A stretch of DNA of 42,184 nt from Prevotellaceae bacterium (GTDB lineage: Bacteria; Bacteroidota; Bacteroidia; Bacteroidales; UBA932): positions 1-42,184 of the forward strand of contig JAITPN010000013.1 of NCBI GenBank assembly GCA_031289415.1. The letters run 5' to 3'. Both the position numbers and the translations under genes were made by a program. The stretch's first letter is position 1. Each line of letters starts with the position of its first letter. The notes under the pieces were generated by a model. That model saw only the letters and a list, made by a program, of their open reading frames with translations. It made no database searches and was not told where the DNA came from. Of the stretch, positions 24,629 through 32,882 are shown one piece after another.

Positions 24629-25816
24629 TTATTCTACATACAGCACAAGCCCTTTCAGATATTCTCCTTCGGGATGGTATATATTAATAGGATGGTCGGC
24701 GGGCTGCGTGAGTTGGTGCAGGATGCGCACGTTGCGCCCTGCCATGGCGGCAGCTGAAAAAACAGCATTGCGAAAGTCTGTTTTGCCGACCACCTGCGAG
24801 CAACTGAACGTAAAGATAATCCCACCCGATGCAATACGGCTGAAAGCGGCGGCATTCAACCGCTTGTATGCTTGCAGGGCGTTGTGCAACGCGCCTTTGT
24901 GTTTGGCAAAGGCAGGAGGGTCGAGTATTATTGCATTATAAGCATTGGGTTCGCTGCGGCGCAGAAAGTCGAATGCGTCGGCGGCAATGGCTTCATGCGG
25001 TGCGGCAGCTGAAAAATTTAATGCCGCATTACGGTTTGCCAATTCTATGGCGCGTTGCGAACTGTCAACCGAACAGACATTTGCCGCGCCTCCGCCCAGT
25101 GCATATACCGAAAATCCGCCTGTGTAGCAAAACAGATTGAGTACGGAGCGACCTTTCGCATAGTGCGATAACAACTGCCGGTTGTCGCGCTGGTCAAGAA
25201 AAAAACCTGTTTTCTGTCCTTGTTCCCAATCCACCGCAAAACGATAGCCGTTTTCGAGCGCGATATTTTCCGGCGTTCCTGCACGGTAAAGGTAACTGTC
25301 TGCCACGGCTTCATTCGCCGTACTTGCAAGGGTTGCCGAACTTTTGTCGTAAACCGCCGACAGTTGTTCGCCGTAAATTTTCTGCAAAGCGGCAACAATG
25401 TCTGCGCGTGCGCGGAACATGCCGATAGAATGAGCTTGCAGCACTGCCGTGTTGCCGTAAATGTCAATGATAAGCCCCGGCAGGTTGTCGCCTTCGCCGT
25501 GTACGAGGCGGTAAGCCGTTGTGTCGGCGCAGTGCAACGCAGCCGTCCGTAACGCCTGTGCTTTGCGCAGCGTGTCTTCCCAAAATGCCGCCTCTGCGGC
25601 GCATGGCGTAAACGACAGAATCCGTACGGTAATAGAGCCGTTCTGGTAATGTCCAGCAGCTAAAAAATCGCCGTCGTGCGACAGTACTTCTACCACATCG
25701 CCTTCTTCTGCGTTGCCTTCATACCGCGCTATTGCGCCCGAAAACACCCACGGATGAAAACGCCGCAACGAGTCTTCGCGCCCTTTTTTCAAAAATAAAC
25801 GCATCATACTATACAA
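24629..25816 (-). CDS. rlmI: 23S rRNA (cytosine-5-)-methyltransferase, RlmI family
   Basis: A SAM-dependent RNA methyltransferase; in E. coli RlmI makes m5C1962 in 23S rRNA. The 395 residues start with a PUA-like domain (HPWVFSGAIARYEGN, GDFLAAGHYQ) at about 1-75, then a linking EEHRE-type region. The Rossmann methyltransferase domain contains QKTGFFLDQRDNR, LNLFCYTGGFSV and the catalytic DPP-AF at 299-303. It ends with HPEGEYLKGLVLYVE. It follows the cation exporter, overlapping it by 13 bases, so the two form a small operon. Assignment to RlmI rather than RlmK or a sister family rests on overall architecture. Confidence 0.88.
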   Translation of the reverse strand: MYSMMRLFLKKGREDSLRRFHPWVFSGAIARYEGNAEEGDVVEVLSHDGDFLAAGHYQNGSITVRILSFTPCAAEAAFWEDTLRKAQALRTAALHCADTTAYRLVHGEGDNLPGLIIDIYGNTAVLQAHSIGMFRARADIVAALQKIYGEQLSAVYDKSSATLASTANEAVADSYLYRAGTPENIALENGYRFAVDWEQGQKTGFFLDQRDNRQLLSHYAKGRSVLNLFCYTGGFSVYALGGGAANVCSVDSSQRAIELANRNAALNFSAAAPHEAIAADAFDFLRRSEPNAYNAIILDPPAFAKHKGALHNALQAYKRLNAAAFSRIASGGIIFTFSCSQVVGKTDFRNAVFSAAAMAGRNVRILHQLTQPADHPINIYHPEGEYLKGLVLYVE

Positions 25817-26694
25817 TCATTTAAGGTACATTTTTCTGCATCCGTTTCAAATTCAATGGTTACATGATGAATTTCGAACCGGTCGCATATTTCTCTGATA
25901 TTTTTTTTCAATGGTTCATATTCGGTACATAAACCTAAGTCTGTAACCACGTGCAGCGTCATGATATGTTGTTCGCCGTCTAACGTCCAAAGGTGCATAT
26001 CGTGGATATGCAACACGCCGGGCAACGACAGAATCGCCGCTTCCAATGCTTCTACATCCACATCTTCGGGAATTTCTTGCAAGAACACTTTCATCGTACC
26101 TTTCAAATTCTTATACACATTGCTCAGTACCCATACGCAAATCACGACCGACAGTACAGGGTCAATCCACGGAACGTCTATAAATAACATCACTACGCCG
26201 GCTACGAACACCGCCACCCAGCCCAATACGTCTTCCATAATGTGCAGGAAAAGCGCCCGCTCGTTGAACGACTTGGCTTTTTTCATTTTGAACGCCGCAA
26301 AGCCGTTTACCGTAATGCCCAACACAGCCAGCAGCAACATACCTTTGGCGTCGGTAACGTCCGGCGTGATAATCCGTTCTATACTTTCTTTAATAATGAA
26401 TATTGAGCCGACGATGAGTACGATGGAAAGAAACAACGCGCCCAATAACGAAAAACGGCGGTAGCCGTATGAATATCGCTTGTCGCGTCCGCGTTTCGAC
26501 ACTTTTTGCAACGCCCACGAAATGCCTAACGAAATGCTGTCGCCGAAATCGTGGAAAGCATCGGACAGGATAGATATGCTGTTGGTTATCAATCCGCCTG
26601 CTAACTCAATGACAGCAAATCCGATATTCAGCAAAAATACCAGCCTGATGTTTTTCGTGGACTTTTCCGACGTATGGTGGTGATGATGATCCAT
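25804..26694 (-). CDS. Cation diffusion facilitator (CzcD/ZitB-type metal exporter)
   Basis: An inner-membrane proton antiporter exporting Zn2+ or similar divalent metals. It has a His-rich start (MDHHHHHTSE), six hydrophobic segments and the metal sites Asp45, His48 and Asp52 (SDAFHDFGD) and HIMEDVLGW in the fifth segment. The cytoplasmic C-terminal ferredoxin-like domain (about 205-296) has HIHDMHLWTLDGEQHIMTLH. The ATG at 26694 is chosen for this conventional N-terminus. A longer reading from TTG at 26736 passes through the -7 box TATATTTG at 26699-26706, so it would start upstream of the transcript. The natural His run is a metal-binding feature of the family, not an artefact. It overlaps rlmI by 13 bases. 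Confidence 0.9.
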   Translation of the reverse strand: MDHHHHHTSEKSTKNIRLVFLLNIGFAVIELAGGLITNSISILSDAFHDFGDSISLGISWALQKVSKRGRDKRYSYGYRRFSLLGALFLSIVLIVGSIFIIKESIERIITPDVTDAKGMLLLAVLGITVNGFAAFKMKKAKSFNERALFLHIMEDVLGWVAVFVAGVVMLFIDVPWIDPVLSVVICVWVLSNVYKNLKGTMKVFLQEIPEDVDVEALEAAILSLPGVLHIHDMHLWTLDGEQHIMTLHVVTDLGLCTEYEPLKKNIREICDRFEIHHVTIEFETDAEKCTLNDCIV

Positions 26695-26698
26695 AGCG

Positions 26699-26706
26699 CA
26701 AATATA
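26699..26706 (-). promoter_or_regulatory. -7 box at the CDF start, possible leaderless transcript
   Basis: TATATTTG on the minus strand ends only four bases before the ATG at 26692-26694. If used, transcription would begin at about the A of the ATG. No good -33 is seen, so this may be fortuitous. Confidence 0.35.
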
Positions 26707-26908
26707 CATAAAAAAAATGATATAAAATGTGGTCAACGTGCGCCGTGAGGATTTTTATCCTAACAGACAATGATTTCTCCAATTTTTTTTAGCTTTTTCC
26801 GGAGAATTTGATGCGCTTCTACAAAAAATAACACATTAGCAGTGAAATAGTTGCATTTTTAATATAAAATTAATATATAAAACATAGTTATATTTAAATA
26901 ATATATCT

Positions 26909-26916
26909 TACCTTTG
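26909..26916 (+). promoter_or_regulatory. -7 promoter box of the exported protein gene
   Basis: TACCTTTG within a very AT-rich spacer, 69 bases upstream of the ATG at 26986. The -33 element is not clear. Confidence 0.5.
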
Positions 26917-26985
26917 AAACAAATTAATGCTGATTTTAGAAAAATGTATAAATATTATTGCATAAGTACTTAAAATTTAAATATC

Positions 26986-28209
26986 ATGAAGAATGTTTTA
27001 TTTTACTCATTTGCCGTATTAGCCGCATTAGCCTGCATGATAAGTATGCAACATTGCGAAGATTCACCGGATACAAAAGTCGAAGAACCTTTTAACCCTC
27101 CGGCAGCCGATACCTGCGGATGGAATTGGGATGTTGTGCCGACCGACACCGTAATTAGCGTGAGGAGCGAGGAAGCCTTACTCTCGTGCCTCGTTTGTGA
27201 AGACGGCAATGTACCGCCTGCCATTGATTTCGACAAACAAATGGTGTTGCTCGCACACGGTACGGTGCAGGGCGAGATTGTGCAGGTTACGTATGCGCTG
27301 ACAGAGTCGAGTGGTTTTTACACTTTCAACGTGAGAGTGAAAATAGCCAAAGCCCAAACACAATCAACGAAAGCAGGTATAACAACAAGCGCCGTTGAAT
27401 CGGGCAGTAATGATTGGGCGATAGTAGAGATTATTGATAAAATCAATGCTAAGCCGCAATTGCACTTAACTGTTGATGACTTTCCGATAGGCTATTATTG
27501 TGATATCATGCTCCCATCGATAATAGAATGGACTAATATGGAACGCCCTGCCGACGCCTATAATTACCCCGCATATCCGTGTATGGATGAATGGGGAGAG
27601 ATAGAAGGAGGCTACATGGGGCAAAGGGATGCCTGTCAAATTCCGGAAGACATCGTAAAAAACATGTCCACGCAGGCATTGATACAGGCTTTTTGGGAAT
27701 ATCCTTTTTTTAGTTTGCTTCCCGGAGGCTTGAGAGCTGATCACAAAACCGCTATTGAAGATTTAGACAAATATTTTTCCACCGCCTACAATGAATTGAA
27801 GGCTCGGCAAGATGCCGGCGTCCTGATGAAAGAACGATACTTGTTGTTAGACCCTATGAATTTAGCACTCTTTCATTCTATTTATGTAATTTCTTTCGAA
27901 GTACTAATCTCACAGCCTTGTTTTTTATCGGGAATGCCATTGGCGGATAAAAAAGAATTGTGTGCATGGTTATTATATAAAGATGATTTATGGCAAAGTG
28001 ATGAAGACCTTGCAAATTATCATCGTAGAATAACCTACACATTAATAGGAAGGATTATGCAACAAGGAGAATATGATCCGTTTTTAGCGGAAATAAATAC
28101 CCATTCGTATTTAAGCACTTTTCTCACTAACGACTATGCATGGGGCGATTTTTCGGAAGAATTGGAAACCTTGGTTAAGGGTCATGCGGAAGAATTTCTA
28201 AATGATTGA
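26986..28209 (+). CDS. Exported protein, possibly a lipoprotein, unknown function
   Basis: A 407-residue protein. The hydrophobic start (MKNVLFYSFAVLAALACMIS) carries Cys17 after L-A and Cys24 just before an acidic EDSPD stretch. Neither lipobox is canonical, but the acidic residues after Cys24 resemble the surface-lipoprotein export signal of Bacteroidota. Residues about 50-150 form a beta-rich domain (FDKQMVLLAHGTVQGEIVQV, then FYTFNVRVKI and WAIVEIIDKI), vaguely like PrcB-type or cystatin-like inhibitors; this is weak. Residues about 170-400 are mostly helical with many aromatics. It stands alone between the CDF and rpsA promoters. I do not recognise the family. Confidence 0.75.
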   Translation: MKNVLFYSFAVLAALACMISMQHCEDSPDTKVEEPFNPPAADTCGWNWDVVPTDTVISVRSEEALLSCLVCEDGNVPPAIDFDKQMVLLAHGTVQGEIVQVTYALTESSGFYTFNVRVKIAKAQTQSTKAGITTSAVESGSNDWAIVEIIDKINAKPQLHLTVDDFPIGYYCDIMLPSIIEWTNMERPADAYNYPAYPCMDEWGEIEGGYMGQRDACQIPEDIVKNMSTQALIQAFWEYPFFSLLPGGLRADHKTAIEDLDKYFSTAYNELKARQDAGVLMKERYLLLDPMNLALFHSIYVISFEVLISQPCFLSGMPLADKKELCAWLLYKDDLWQSDEDLANYHRRITYTLIGRIMQQGEYDPFLAEINTHSYLSTFLTNDYAWGDFSEELETLVKGHAEEFLND

Positions 28210-28294
28210 AATTTTACGATAGTAACCAATAGGCGAAATTCGGAGCGGTTTTTTATACTATCTCAAAAAAAGAATTAACCTCAGAGGAATAAGT

Positions 28295-28325
28295 TTTGTA
28301 GTAAAGAAAGAAATTATTATCTTTG
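28295..28325 (+). promoter_or_regulatory. Promoter of rpsA
   Basis: TTTG (28295-28298), a 19-base spacer and TATCTTTG (28318-28325) form a near-consensus promoter. In the 65-base leader a small hairpin, CTTTC/GAAAG around GTAA (28332-28345), could take part in S1 autoregulation; that is speculation. Confidence 0.8.
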
Positions 28326-28390
28326 CGCGCTCTTTCGTAAGAAAGTCTATACATAATGTCTAATCCGTTAAATTTTAAAAACAGTTAAAA

Positions 28391-30286
28391 ATGACTAAAT
28401 TAAACGATGAAATCCTCAATGAGGATGAAGTACAAATCCCCAAAAAAGAGGATGAAATTATTGATGTGGCAGCAGAAGTAGCATCAGTAGAAGACGTTTT
28501 GCCTAAAAAACGTGTAAACAACGCTTCTGTCGATAACAGCTCCTTTGATTGGGATGCTTTTGAAGAAGATGCGGCGCTTGACGGCGTTGCCAAAAAAGAG
28601 GTTGAAAATCAGTACACCCAAACCCTGTCGAAAATCATTGAAAACGACGTGGTGGAAGGCACTGTGATGAACGTGAACAAACGCGAAGTAATCGTAAACA
28701 TCGGTTATAAAAGCGAAGGCGTCATCAACATCAACGAATTTCGCTACAATGCCGACCTGAAAGAGGGCGACAAAGTGGAAGTATATGTAGAAAACGCCGA
28801 AGACAGGCATGGGCAGTTGATGCTTTCGCACAAGAAAGCACGCGCAATGCGCTCATGGGACAGAGTAAATCTGGCATTAGACTCGGACGAAATTGTAAAA
28901 GGTTACATCAAATGCCGTACGAAAGGCGGTATGATTGTGGACGTTTTCGGCATCGAAGCGTTCCTCCCCGGCTCGCAAATAGACGTGAAGCCCATCCGCG
29001 ATTACGATATATTTGTGGACAAAACCATGGACTTTAAGATTGTGAAAATCAATAACGAATTCCGCAATGTAGTCGTATCGCACAAAGCGCTTATCGAAGC
29101 GGAACTCGAAGCGCAAAAAACAGAAATCATCAGCCGTCTTGAAAAAGGACAGGTACTTGAAGGCACGGTGAAAAACATCACCGCATACGGTGTGTTTATC
29201 GACCTTGGCGGCGTAGACGGTTTGATTCATATCACCGACTTGTCGTGGGGACGCATCACGCACCCTGAAGAAATTGTAGAGCTTGACCAAAAGATTAATG
29301 TGGTTATTCTTGATTTCGACGATTCAAAAAAACGCATTGCGCTTGGGTTGAAGCAGCTCACCCCGCATCCGTGGGATGGTTTGGACGAAAACCTGAAACA
29401 GGGCGACAAAGTAAAAGGTCGCGTAGTGGTTATAGCCGACTATGGTGCGTTTGTCGAAATCCAACCGGGGGTAGAAGGGTTGATTCACGTGTCGGAAATG
29501 TCGTGGTCGCAACACTTGCGCAGCGCACAGGACTTCATGAAAGTAGGCGACGAGGTAGAAACCGTAATCCTCACGCTCGACAAGGAAGAACGCAAAATGT
29601 CGTTAGGCATCAAACAGCTGAAACCCGATCCGTGGGCTACGATAGCCGAACGGTATCCTGTAAACTCGCACCATCAGGCAAAAGTGCGCAACTTCACCAA
29701 TTTCGGCGTATTTGTTGAACTCGAAGAAGGCGTAGACGGCTTGGTACACATCAGCGACTTGTCGTGGACAAAGAAAATCAAACATCCGGGCGAGTTTACC
29801 GCTATCGGGCAAACGCTTGAAGTGGTAGTGCTCGAAGTGGATCAAGAAAGCCGCCGCCTCAGTCTCGGACACAAACAACTGGAAGAAAATCCGTGGGATG
29901 TGTTTGAAACCATATTCCTTGTAGATTCGATACATGAAGGCACGATTACGTCTATCGCCGACAAAGCGGCGGTGGTGTCGTTGCCGTATGGCATAGAAGG
30001 CACGGTGTCGACAAAACAACTCGTGAAAGAAGATGGTACGGTAGCCAAAGTCGATGAAAAAATTCCATTTAAAGTAATAGAGTTTAATAAAGGCGCGAAA
30101 CGGATTACCTTGTCGCATACCCGCACTTACGAAGACGCAAAGCGCGAAGCGGAAGTGAAAGAAAAGAACGAGGAAACCGAATCTACACAAAAAGTGGTGA
30201 AAAAACTCCATGCAAATTTAGAAAAAACCACGTTGGGCGACATCAGCGAACTGGCTGCTTTGAAGTCCGAAATGGAAAACAACTGA
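28391..30286 (+). CDS. rpsA: 30S ribosomal protein S1
   Basis: A large RNA-binding ribosomal protein that helps load mRNA. It matters in Bacteroidota, where most genes lack Shine-Dalgarno sites. The 631 residues have an acidic N-terminal extension (about 1-80) and six S1 OB-fold repeats, starting near residues 86, 170, 255, 342, 430 and 515. The middle repeats are the most regular (ITAYGVFIDLGGVDGLIHIT; ADYGAFVEIQPGVEGLIHVS; TNFGVFVELEEGVDGLVHIS). The C-terminal tail is Glu/Lys-rich. Its stop overlaps the start of the downstream protease by one base (TGATG), implying translational coupling. Confidence 0.95.
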   Translation: MTKLNDEILNEDEVQIPKKEDEIIDVAAEVASVEDVLPKKRVNNASVDNSSFDWDAFEEDAALDGVAKKEVENQYTQTLSKIIENDVVEGTVMNVNKREVIVNIGYKSEGVININEFRYNADLKEGDKVEVYVENAEDRHGQLMLSHKKARAMRSWDRVNLALDSDEIVKGYIKCRTKGGMIVDVFGIEAFLPGSQIDVKPIRDYDIFVDKTMDFKIVKINNEFRNVVVSHKALIEAELEAQKTEIISRLEKGQVLEGTVKNITAYGVFIDLGGVDGLIHITDLSWGRITHPEEIVELDQKINVVILDFDDSKKRIALGLKQLTPHPWDGLDENLKQGDKVKGRVVVIADYGAFVEIQPGVEGLIHVSEMSWSQHLRSAQDFMKVGDEVETVILTLDKEERKMSLGIKQLKPDPWATIAERYPVNSHHQAKVRNFTNFGVFVELEEGVDGLVHISDLSWTKKIKHPGEFTAIGQTLEVVVLEVDQESRRLSLGHKQLEENPWDVFETIFLVDSIHEGTITSIADKAAVVSLPYGIEGTVSTKQLVKEDGTVAKVDEKIPFKVIEFNKGAKRITLSHTRTYEDAKREAEVKEKNEETESTQKVVKKLHANLEKTTLGDISELAALKSEMENN

Positions 30287-31857
30287 TGAGGAAACTTGCA
30301 GCTATCGTTGCTGTAGCGCTGTGCGGCATAAGCAGCCTGCCGGCTCAAATGTCAAAACAAGAGCAGGATGAATATGTAAAATACGGACAGTTGCTCTACT
30401 ACATTAGCAATAGCTATGTTGATTCGGCAGACATGCACAAGCTGGTAGAAAAAGCCATTGTGGCAACGTTGCAAAACCTTGACCCACATTCTACCTACCT
30501 GAGCGCCGACGAAGTAGAGATGTCGAACGAACCGCTGCAAGGAAGTTTTATGGGTATCGGCGTAGAATTTAATATTCTGTCCGATACCCTTATTGTTGTC
30601 AGCCCCATAGCAGGCGGACCGTCGGAAATGGTAGGCATCAAAGCCGGCGACCGCATTGTGGCGGTGGACGGACAAAACATCGCCGGCGTAGGCATCAAAA
30701 ACAACGACGTGTATAAACACCTGCGCGGGCAAAAAGGCTCGGTGGTGCACCTCGACGTCATGCGCAACGGCGTAGCCGGCACGCTGCAATTTAAAGTTAC
30801 GCGCGACAAAATTCCCCTGCACAGCCTCGACGCCGCCTACGAAGTGTCGCCCGGCTTGGTGTACTTGCGTTTAAGCCGTTTTTCGATGACTTCGGTGCAA
30901 GAAATTGAAGCGGCGATGGCAACGTTCAAAAGGCAACCCGACAACCTCATCCTCGACCTGCGCAGCAATAGCGGCGGCGTGTTGCAGACTGCCGTTGACC
31001 TTGCCAATCAATTTTTCGACAAAGGACATGTGCTGGTCTATAACGAAGGACGGCAACGCCCGAAAACAATAGACGTGTCGGACGGCAAAGGCTTTTTCAA
31101 AACCGGCGGCTTGGCGGTGCTGATTGACGAAGGCAGCGCCTCGGCAAGCGAAATAGTGGCAGGCGCCATACAGGATTGGGATCGCGGCGTTATCATCGGG
31201 CGGCGCTCGTTCGGCAAAGGCATGGTGCAGCAACTGATGCCTTTCCGCGACGGCGCGCAGCTGCGCCTTACGGTGTCGCGCTACCATACGCCTACGGGGC
31301 GCGTCATCCAACGCCCTTATAATGCGGACAAAGTGGAAAACTATTATGCCGAAATCTACAAACGCTACTCCAACGGCGAAGTGTACGACAAAGACAGCAT
31401 CCGTTTCCCCGATTCGCTGAAATACTACACCCTGAAAGAACACCGCTTGGTGTATGGCGGCGGCGGCATTATGCCCGATATTTTTATGCCGCTCGATACG
31501 GCGTACCACTCCGCCTACTTTTCAAAAATGGTGCGCATGGGGATATTATACCAGTTTGCGCTCTCCTATATGGATACGCGCCGCGCCGCATGGCAGCAGC
31601 AATACAGGACGTTTGCCGCTTTCGACAAGCAGTTCCATGTAGACGACGCCCTGCTCGACGCGTTGGCGGACTATGCCGAGCAACGGCAGCTGCCGCGCAA
31701 CGACGCCGACCTTGCCGTGTCGGACGTAGAAATCCGTATGCTGCTGAAAGCGTATATCGCCCGCATCCTGTGGGATACAGGGCGGTTCTATGAAGTCGTA
31801 AACCAGTCCGATAAGGCATTTCAAAAAGCGGTAGAAGTGTTGCTTATCAAAAAATAA
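30286..31857 (+). CDS. C-terminal processing peptidase, S41 family
   Basis: A periplasmic or envelope serine protease that trims or degrades proteins from their C-termini (Prc/CtpA group). The 523 residues begin with a signal peptide (1-20, GISSLPA-QMS). They continue with an N-terminal helical region (NLDPHSTYLSADEV), a PDZ domain at about 85-170 (GIGVEFNILSD, GIKAGDRIVAVDGQNI), and the protease core LRLSRFSM and LILDLRSNSGG. The catalytic Ser286 lies in EGSASASEIVAG and Lys311 in SFGKGMVQQ, the expected 25-residue spacing. A C-terminal helical extension of about 110 residues follows. It is coupled to rpsA by a one-base overlap. Confidence 0.93.
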   Translation: MRKLAAIVAVALCGISSLPAQMSKQEQDEYVKYGQLLYYISNSYVDSADMHKLVEKAIVATLQNLDPHSTYLSADEVEMSNEPLQGSFMGIGVEFNILSDTLIVVSPIAGGPSEMVGIKAGDRIVAVDGQNIAGVGIKNNDVYKHLRGQKGSVVHLDVMRNGVAGTLQFKVTRDKIPLHSLDAAYEVSPGLVYLRLSRFSMTSVQEIEAAMATFKRQPDNLILDLRSNSGGVLQTAVDLANQFFDKGHVLVYNEGRQRPKTIDVSDGKGFFKTGGLAVLIDEGSASASEIVAGAIQDWDRGVIIGRRSFGKGMVQQLMPFRDGAQLRLTVSRYHTPTGRVIQRPYNADKVENYYAEIYKRYSNGEVYDKDSIRFPDSLKYYTLKEHRLVYGGGGIMPDIFMPLDTAYHSAYFSKMVRMGILYQFALSYMDTRRAAWQQQYRTFAAFDKQFHVDDALLDALADYAEQRQLPRNDADLAVSDVEIRMLLKAYIARILWDTGRFYEVVNQSDKAFQKAVEVLLIKK

Positions 31858-31869
31858 TTTCTACCTTTG
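31840..31869 (+). promoter_or_regulatory. Promoter of the repeat ORF / unknown-family operon
   Basis: TTG (31840-31842), a 19-base spacer and TACCTTTG (31862-31869). It overlaps the end of the protease gene, with an ATG 26 bases downstream. Confidence 0.7.
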
Positions 31870-31895
31870 CACCCAAATAATGACACTTTGAGACT

Positions 31896-32126
31896 ATGTA
31901 CAGCAGCCTATATACCCTTTTATCCGCTGCCGGAACTACTCCGGCAAGTAAAAGATTTTTAAGCACGCTCCGGCATCCGTCTCCCAAAATTCCGGAGATG
32001 TCTCCCGAAATTCCGGAGACGTCTCCCAAAGTTCCGGAGACGTCTCCCAAAAGTCCGGAGACGTCGCCCAAACTTTCAATTTTATTAACCCGCTCCCCCG
32101 CAATGGAGCATAAATACATGTATTAG
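31896..32126 (+). CDS. Small Pro/Ser-rich tandem-repeat protein
   Basis: A 76-codon ORF that begins 26 bases after a near-consensus promoter and ends four bases before the ATG of the next gene. Residues about 28-60 are tandem seven-residue units of the form SP-x-x-PET, from 21-bp DNA repeats. The first 25 residues (MYSSLYTLLSAAGTTPASKRF) are moderately hydrophobic but not a clear signal peptide. Because the DNA unit is palindromic, the opposite strand also reads open with GDVSG units. The promoter and spacing favour the plus-strand ORF being transcribed; whether the peptide or the RNA/DNA structure matters is open. Confidence 0.4.
   Translation: MYSSLYTLLSAAGTTPASKRFLSTLRHPSPKIPEMSPEIPETSPKVPETSPKSPETSPKLSILLTRSPAMEHKYMY
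31970..32075. repeat. 21-bp tandem repeat with palindromic core
   Basis: Four 21-bp units lie at 31992-32012, 32013-32033, 32034-32054 and 32055-32075, preceded by a degenerate 22-bp unit at 31970-31991. The core GGAGACGTCTCC is a perfect 12-bp palindrome in units two and three (32015-32026, 32036-32047) and slightly altered in the others. Unit length is two helical turns, so the cores face the same side of the DNA. Confidence 0.85.
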
Positions 32127-32130
32127 GAGT

Positions 32131-32799
32131 ATGGGAAAAAATTACATTCCAAGAAGCATCTCCAAATTTACGGAGTACATTAAAATCGCCATGAAAAAGG
32201 CGCTGGAGAATCACAGCGCGTACGGGATTCCGCATGAAGCGGCTGCCGCCATGCTGCCGACGTTCGACCGCTACCTTGCCGCCGAAGCGCTGGCTGCCGA
32301 CCCCGATACGGCGACCACCGGCAACCGCCGCGAACGCGACTCGGCGAAAAATGAATTGACGGCGCTGTGGCGCGCGTTTATCAACGAGTATATCCGCTAC
32401 AACGCGCGTGTGCCGGAAGCCGATCTCGAAGTGTTCGGCATCAAGCGCAGCGACGGTACGCGGACGCCCGCCGGCGTGCCCGACGAAACAGGCGTGGTGG
32501 TTGTCAAGCGCGTGGGCGCGTTCCGGTTTGAGGCGCAGGTGCTCGATAGCGCCACCGGCAAGTCGAAAAACCCGAAGTATGCCACCGGCAGCTACCTCTA
32601 CGTAGCCATCACCGAGCTGAACACCGAACCGCTGCACGAAGACGAGTTCCGCAAACGCGACTTCGCGTCGAACAACAAGCACGTCCTCGACTTCGCGCGC
32701 GAGCAGGTAGGCAAGGAAGCGCACATCTTCGCGCGGTACTCCAACCCGCACGGAAAGGAAGGTCCCGCGGGGGCTACGGAAACGATAGTTATTAATTAA
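32131..32799 (+). CDS. Uncharacterised Bacteroidota protein
   Basis: A 222-residue protein without signal peptide. The N-terminal half is helical (IPRSISKFTEYIKIAMKKAL, then RRERDSAKNELTALWRAFIN). The middle NARVPEADLEVFGIKRSDGT matches a pattern I associate with a widespread but unnamed Bacteroidota family (helical start, then a 'LEVFGIKxxDxTRTPxGxPxE' segment). The C-terminal half is a beta-rich, fibronectin-like domain (FRFEAQVLDSATG, SYLYVAITEL, AHIFARYSN). The gene is richer in G and C at third positions than the lipoprotein genes that follow. It starts four bases after the repeat ORF and is probably transcribed with it. Function unknown. Confidence 0.75.
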   Translation: MGKNYIPRSISKFTEYIKIAMKKALENHSAYGIPHEAAAAMLPTFDRYLAAEALAADPDTATTGNRRERDSAKNELTALWRAFINEYIRYNARVPEADLEVFGIKRSDGTRTPAGVPDETGVVVVKRVGAFRFEAQVLDSATGKSKNPKYATGSYLYVAITELNTEPLHEDEFRKRDFASNNKHVLDFAREQVGKEAHIFARYSNPHGKEGPAGATETIVIN

Positions 32800-32882
32800 A
32801 ATATATAACAGGTTATGGAAAATCAAATTATCAAGTTTTTAATCACAAATCAAAATAGATTAACTTTTAAATTATACTGTAT

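Noticed and set aside
26674..26691. Hexahistidine-like run as vector contamination
   Set aside because: The run follows Met-Asp at the start of a normal CDF transporter with natural codons and native flanks; His-rich starts are common in the family.
26695..26736. Longer CDF N-terminus from a TTG
   Set aside because: It would begin upstream of the -7 box and add a stretch not typical of the family.
31970..32075. CRISPR-like spacing of 21-bp units
   Set aside because: The units are contiguous with no unique spacers, and no cas genes are present.
31847..32119. 90-codon minus-strand ORF with GDVSG repeats
   Set aside because: It is the reverse reading of the palindromic repeat; the promoter and downstream gene favour the plus strand, though this is not excluded.
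31936..32826. 296-codon open frame on the minus strand
   Set aside because: It is opposite the 222-residue gene and the palindromic repeat; its openness follows from GC-rich third positions and the symmetric repeat. No promoter was found for it.
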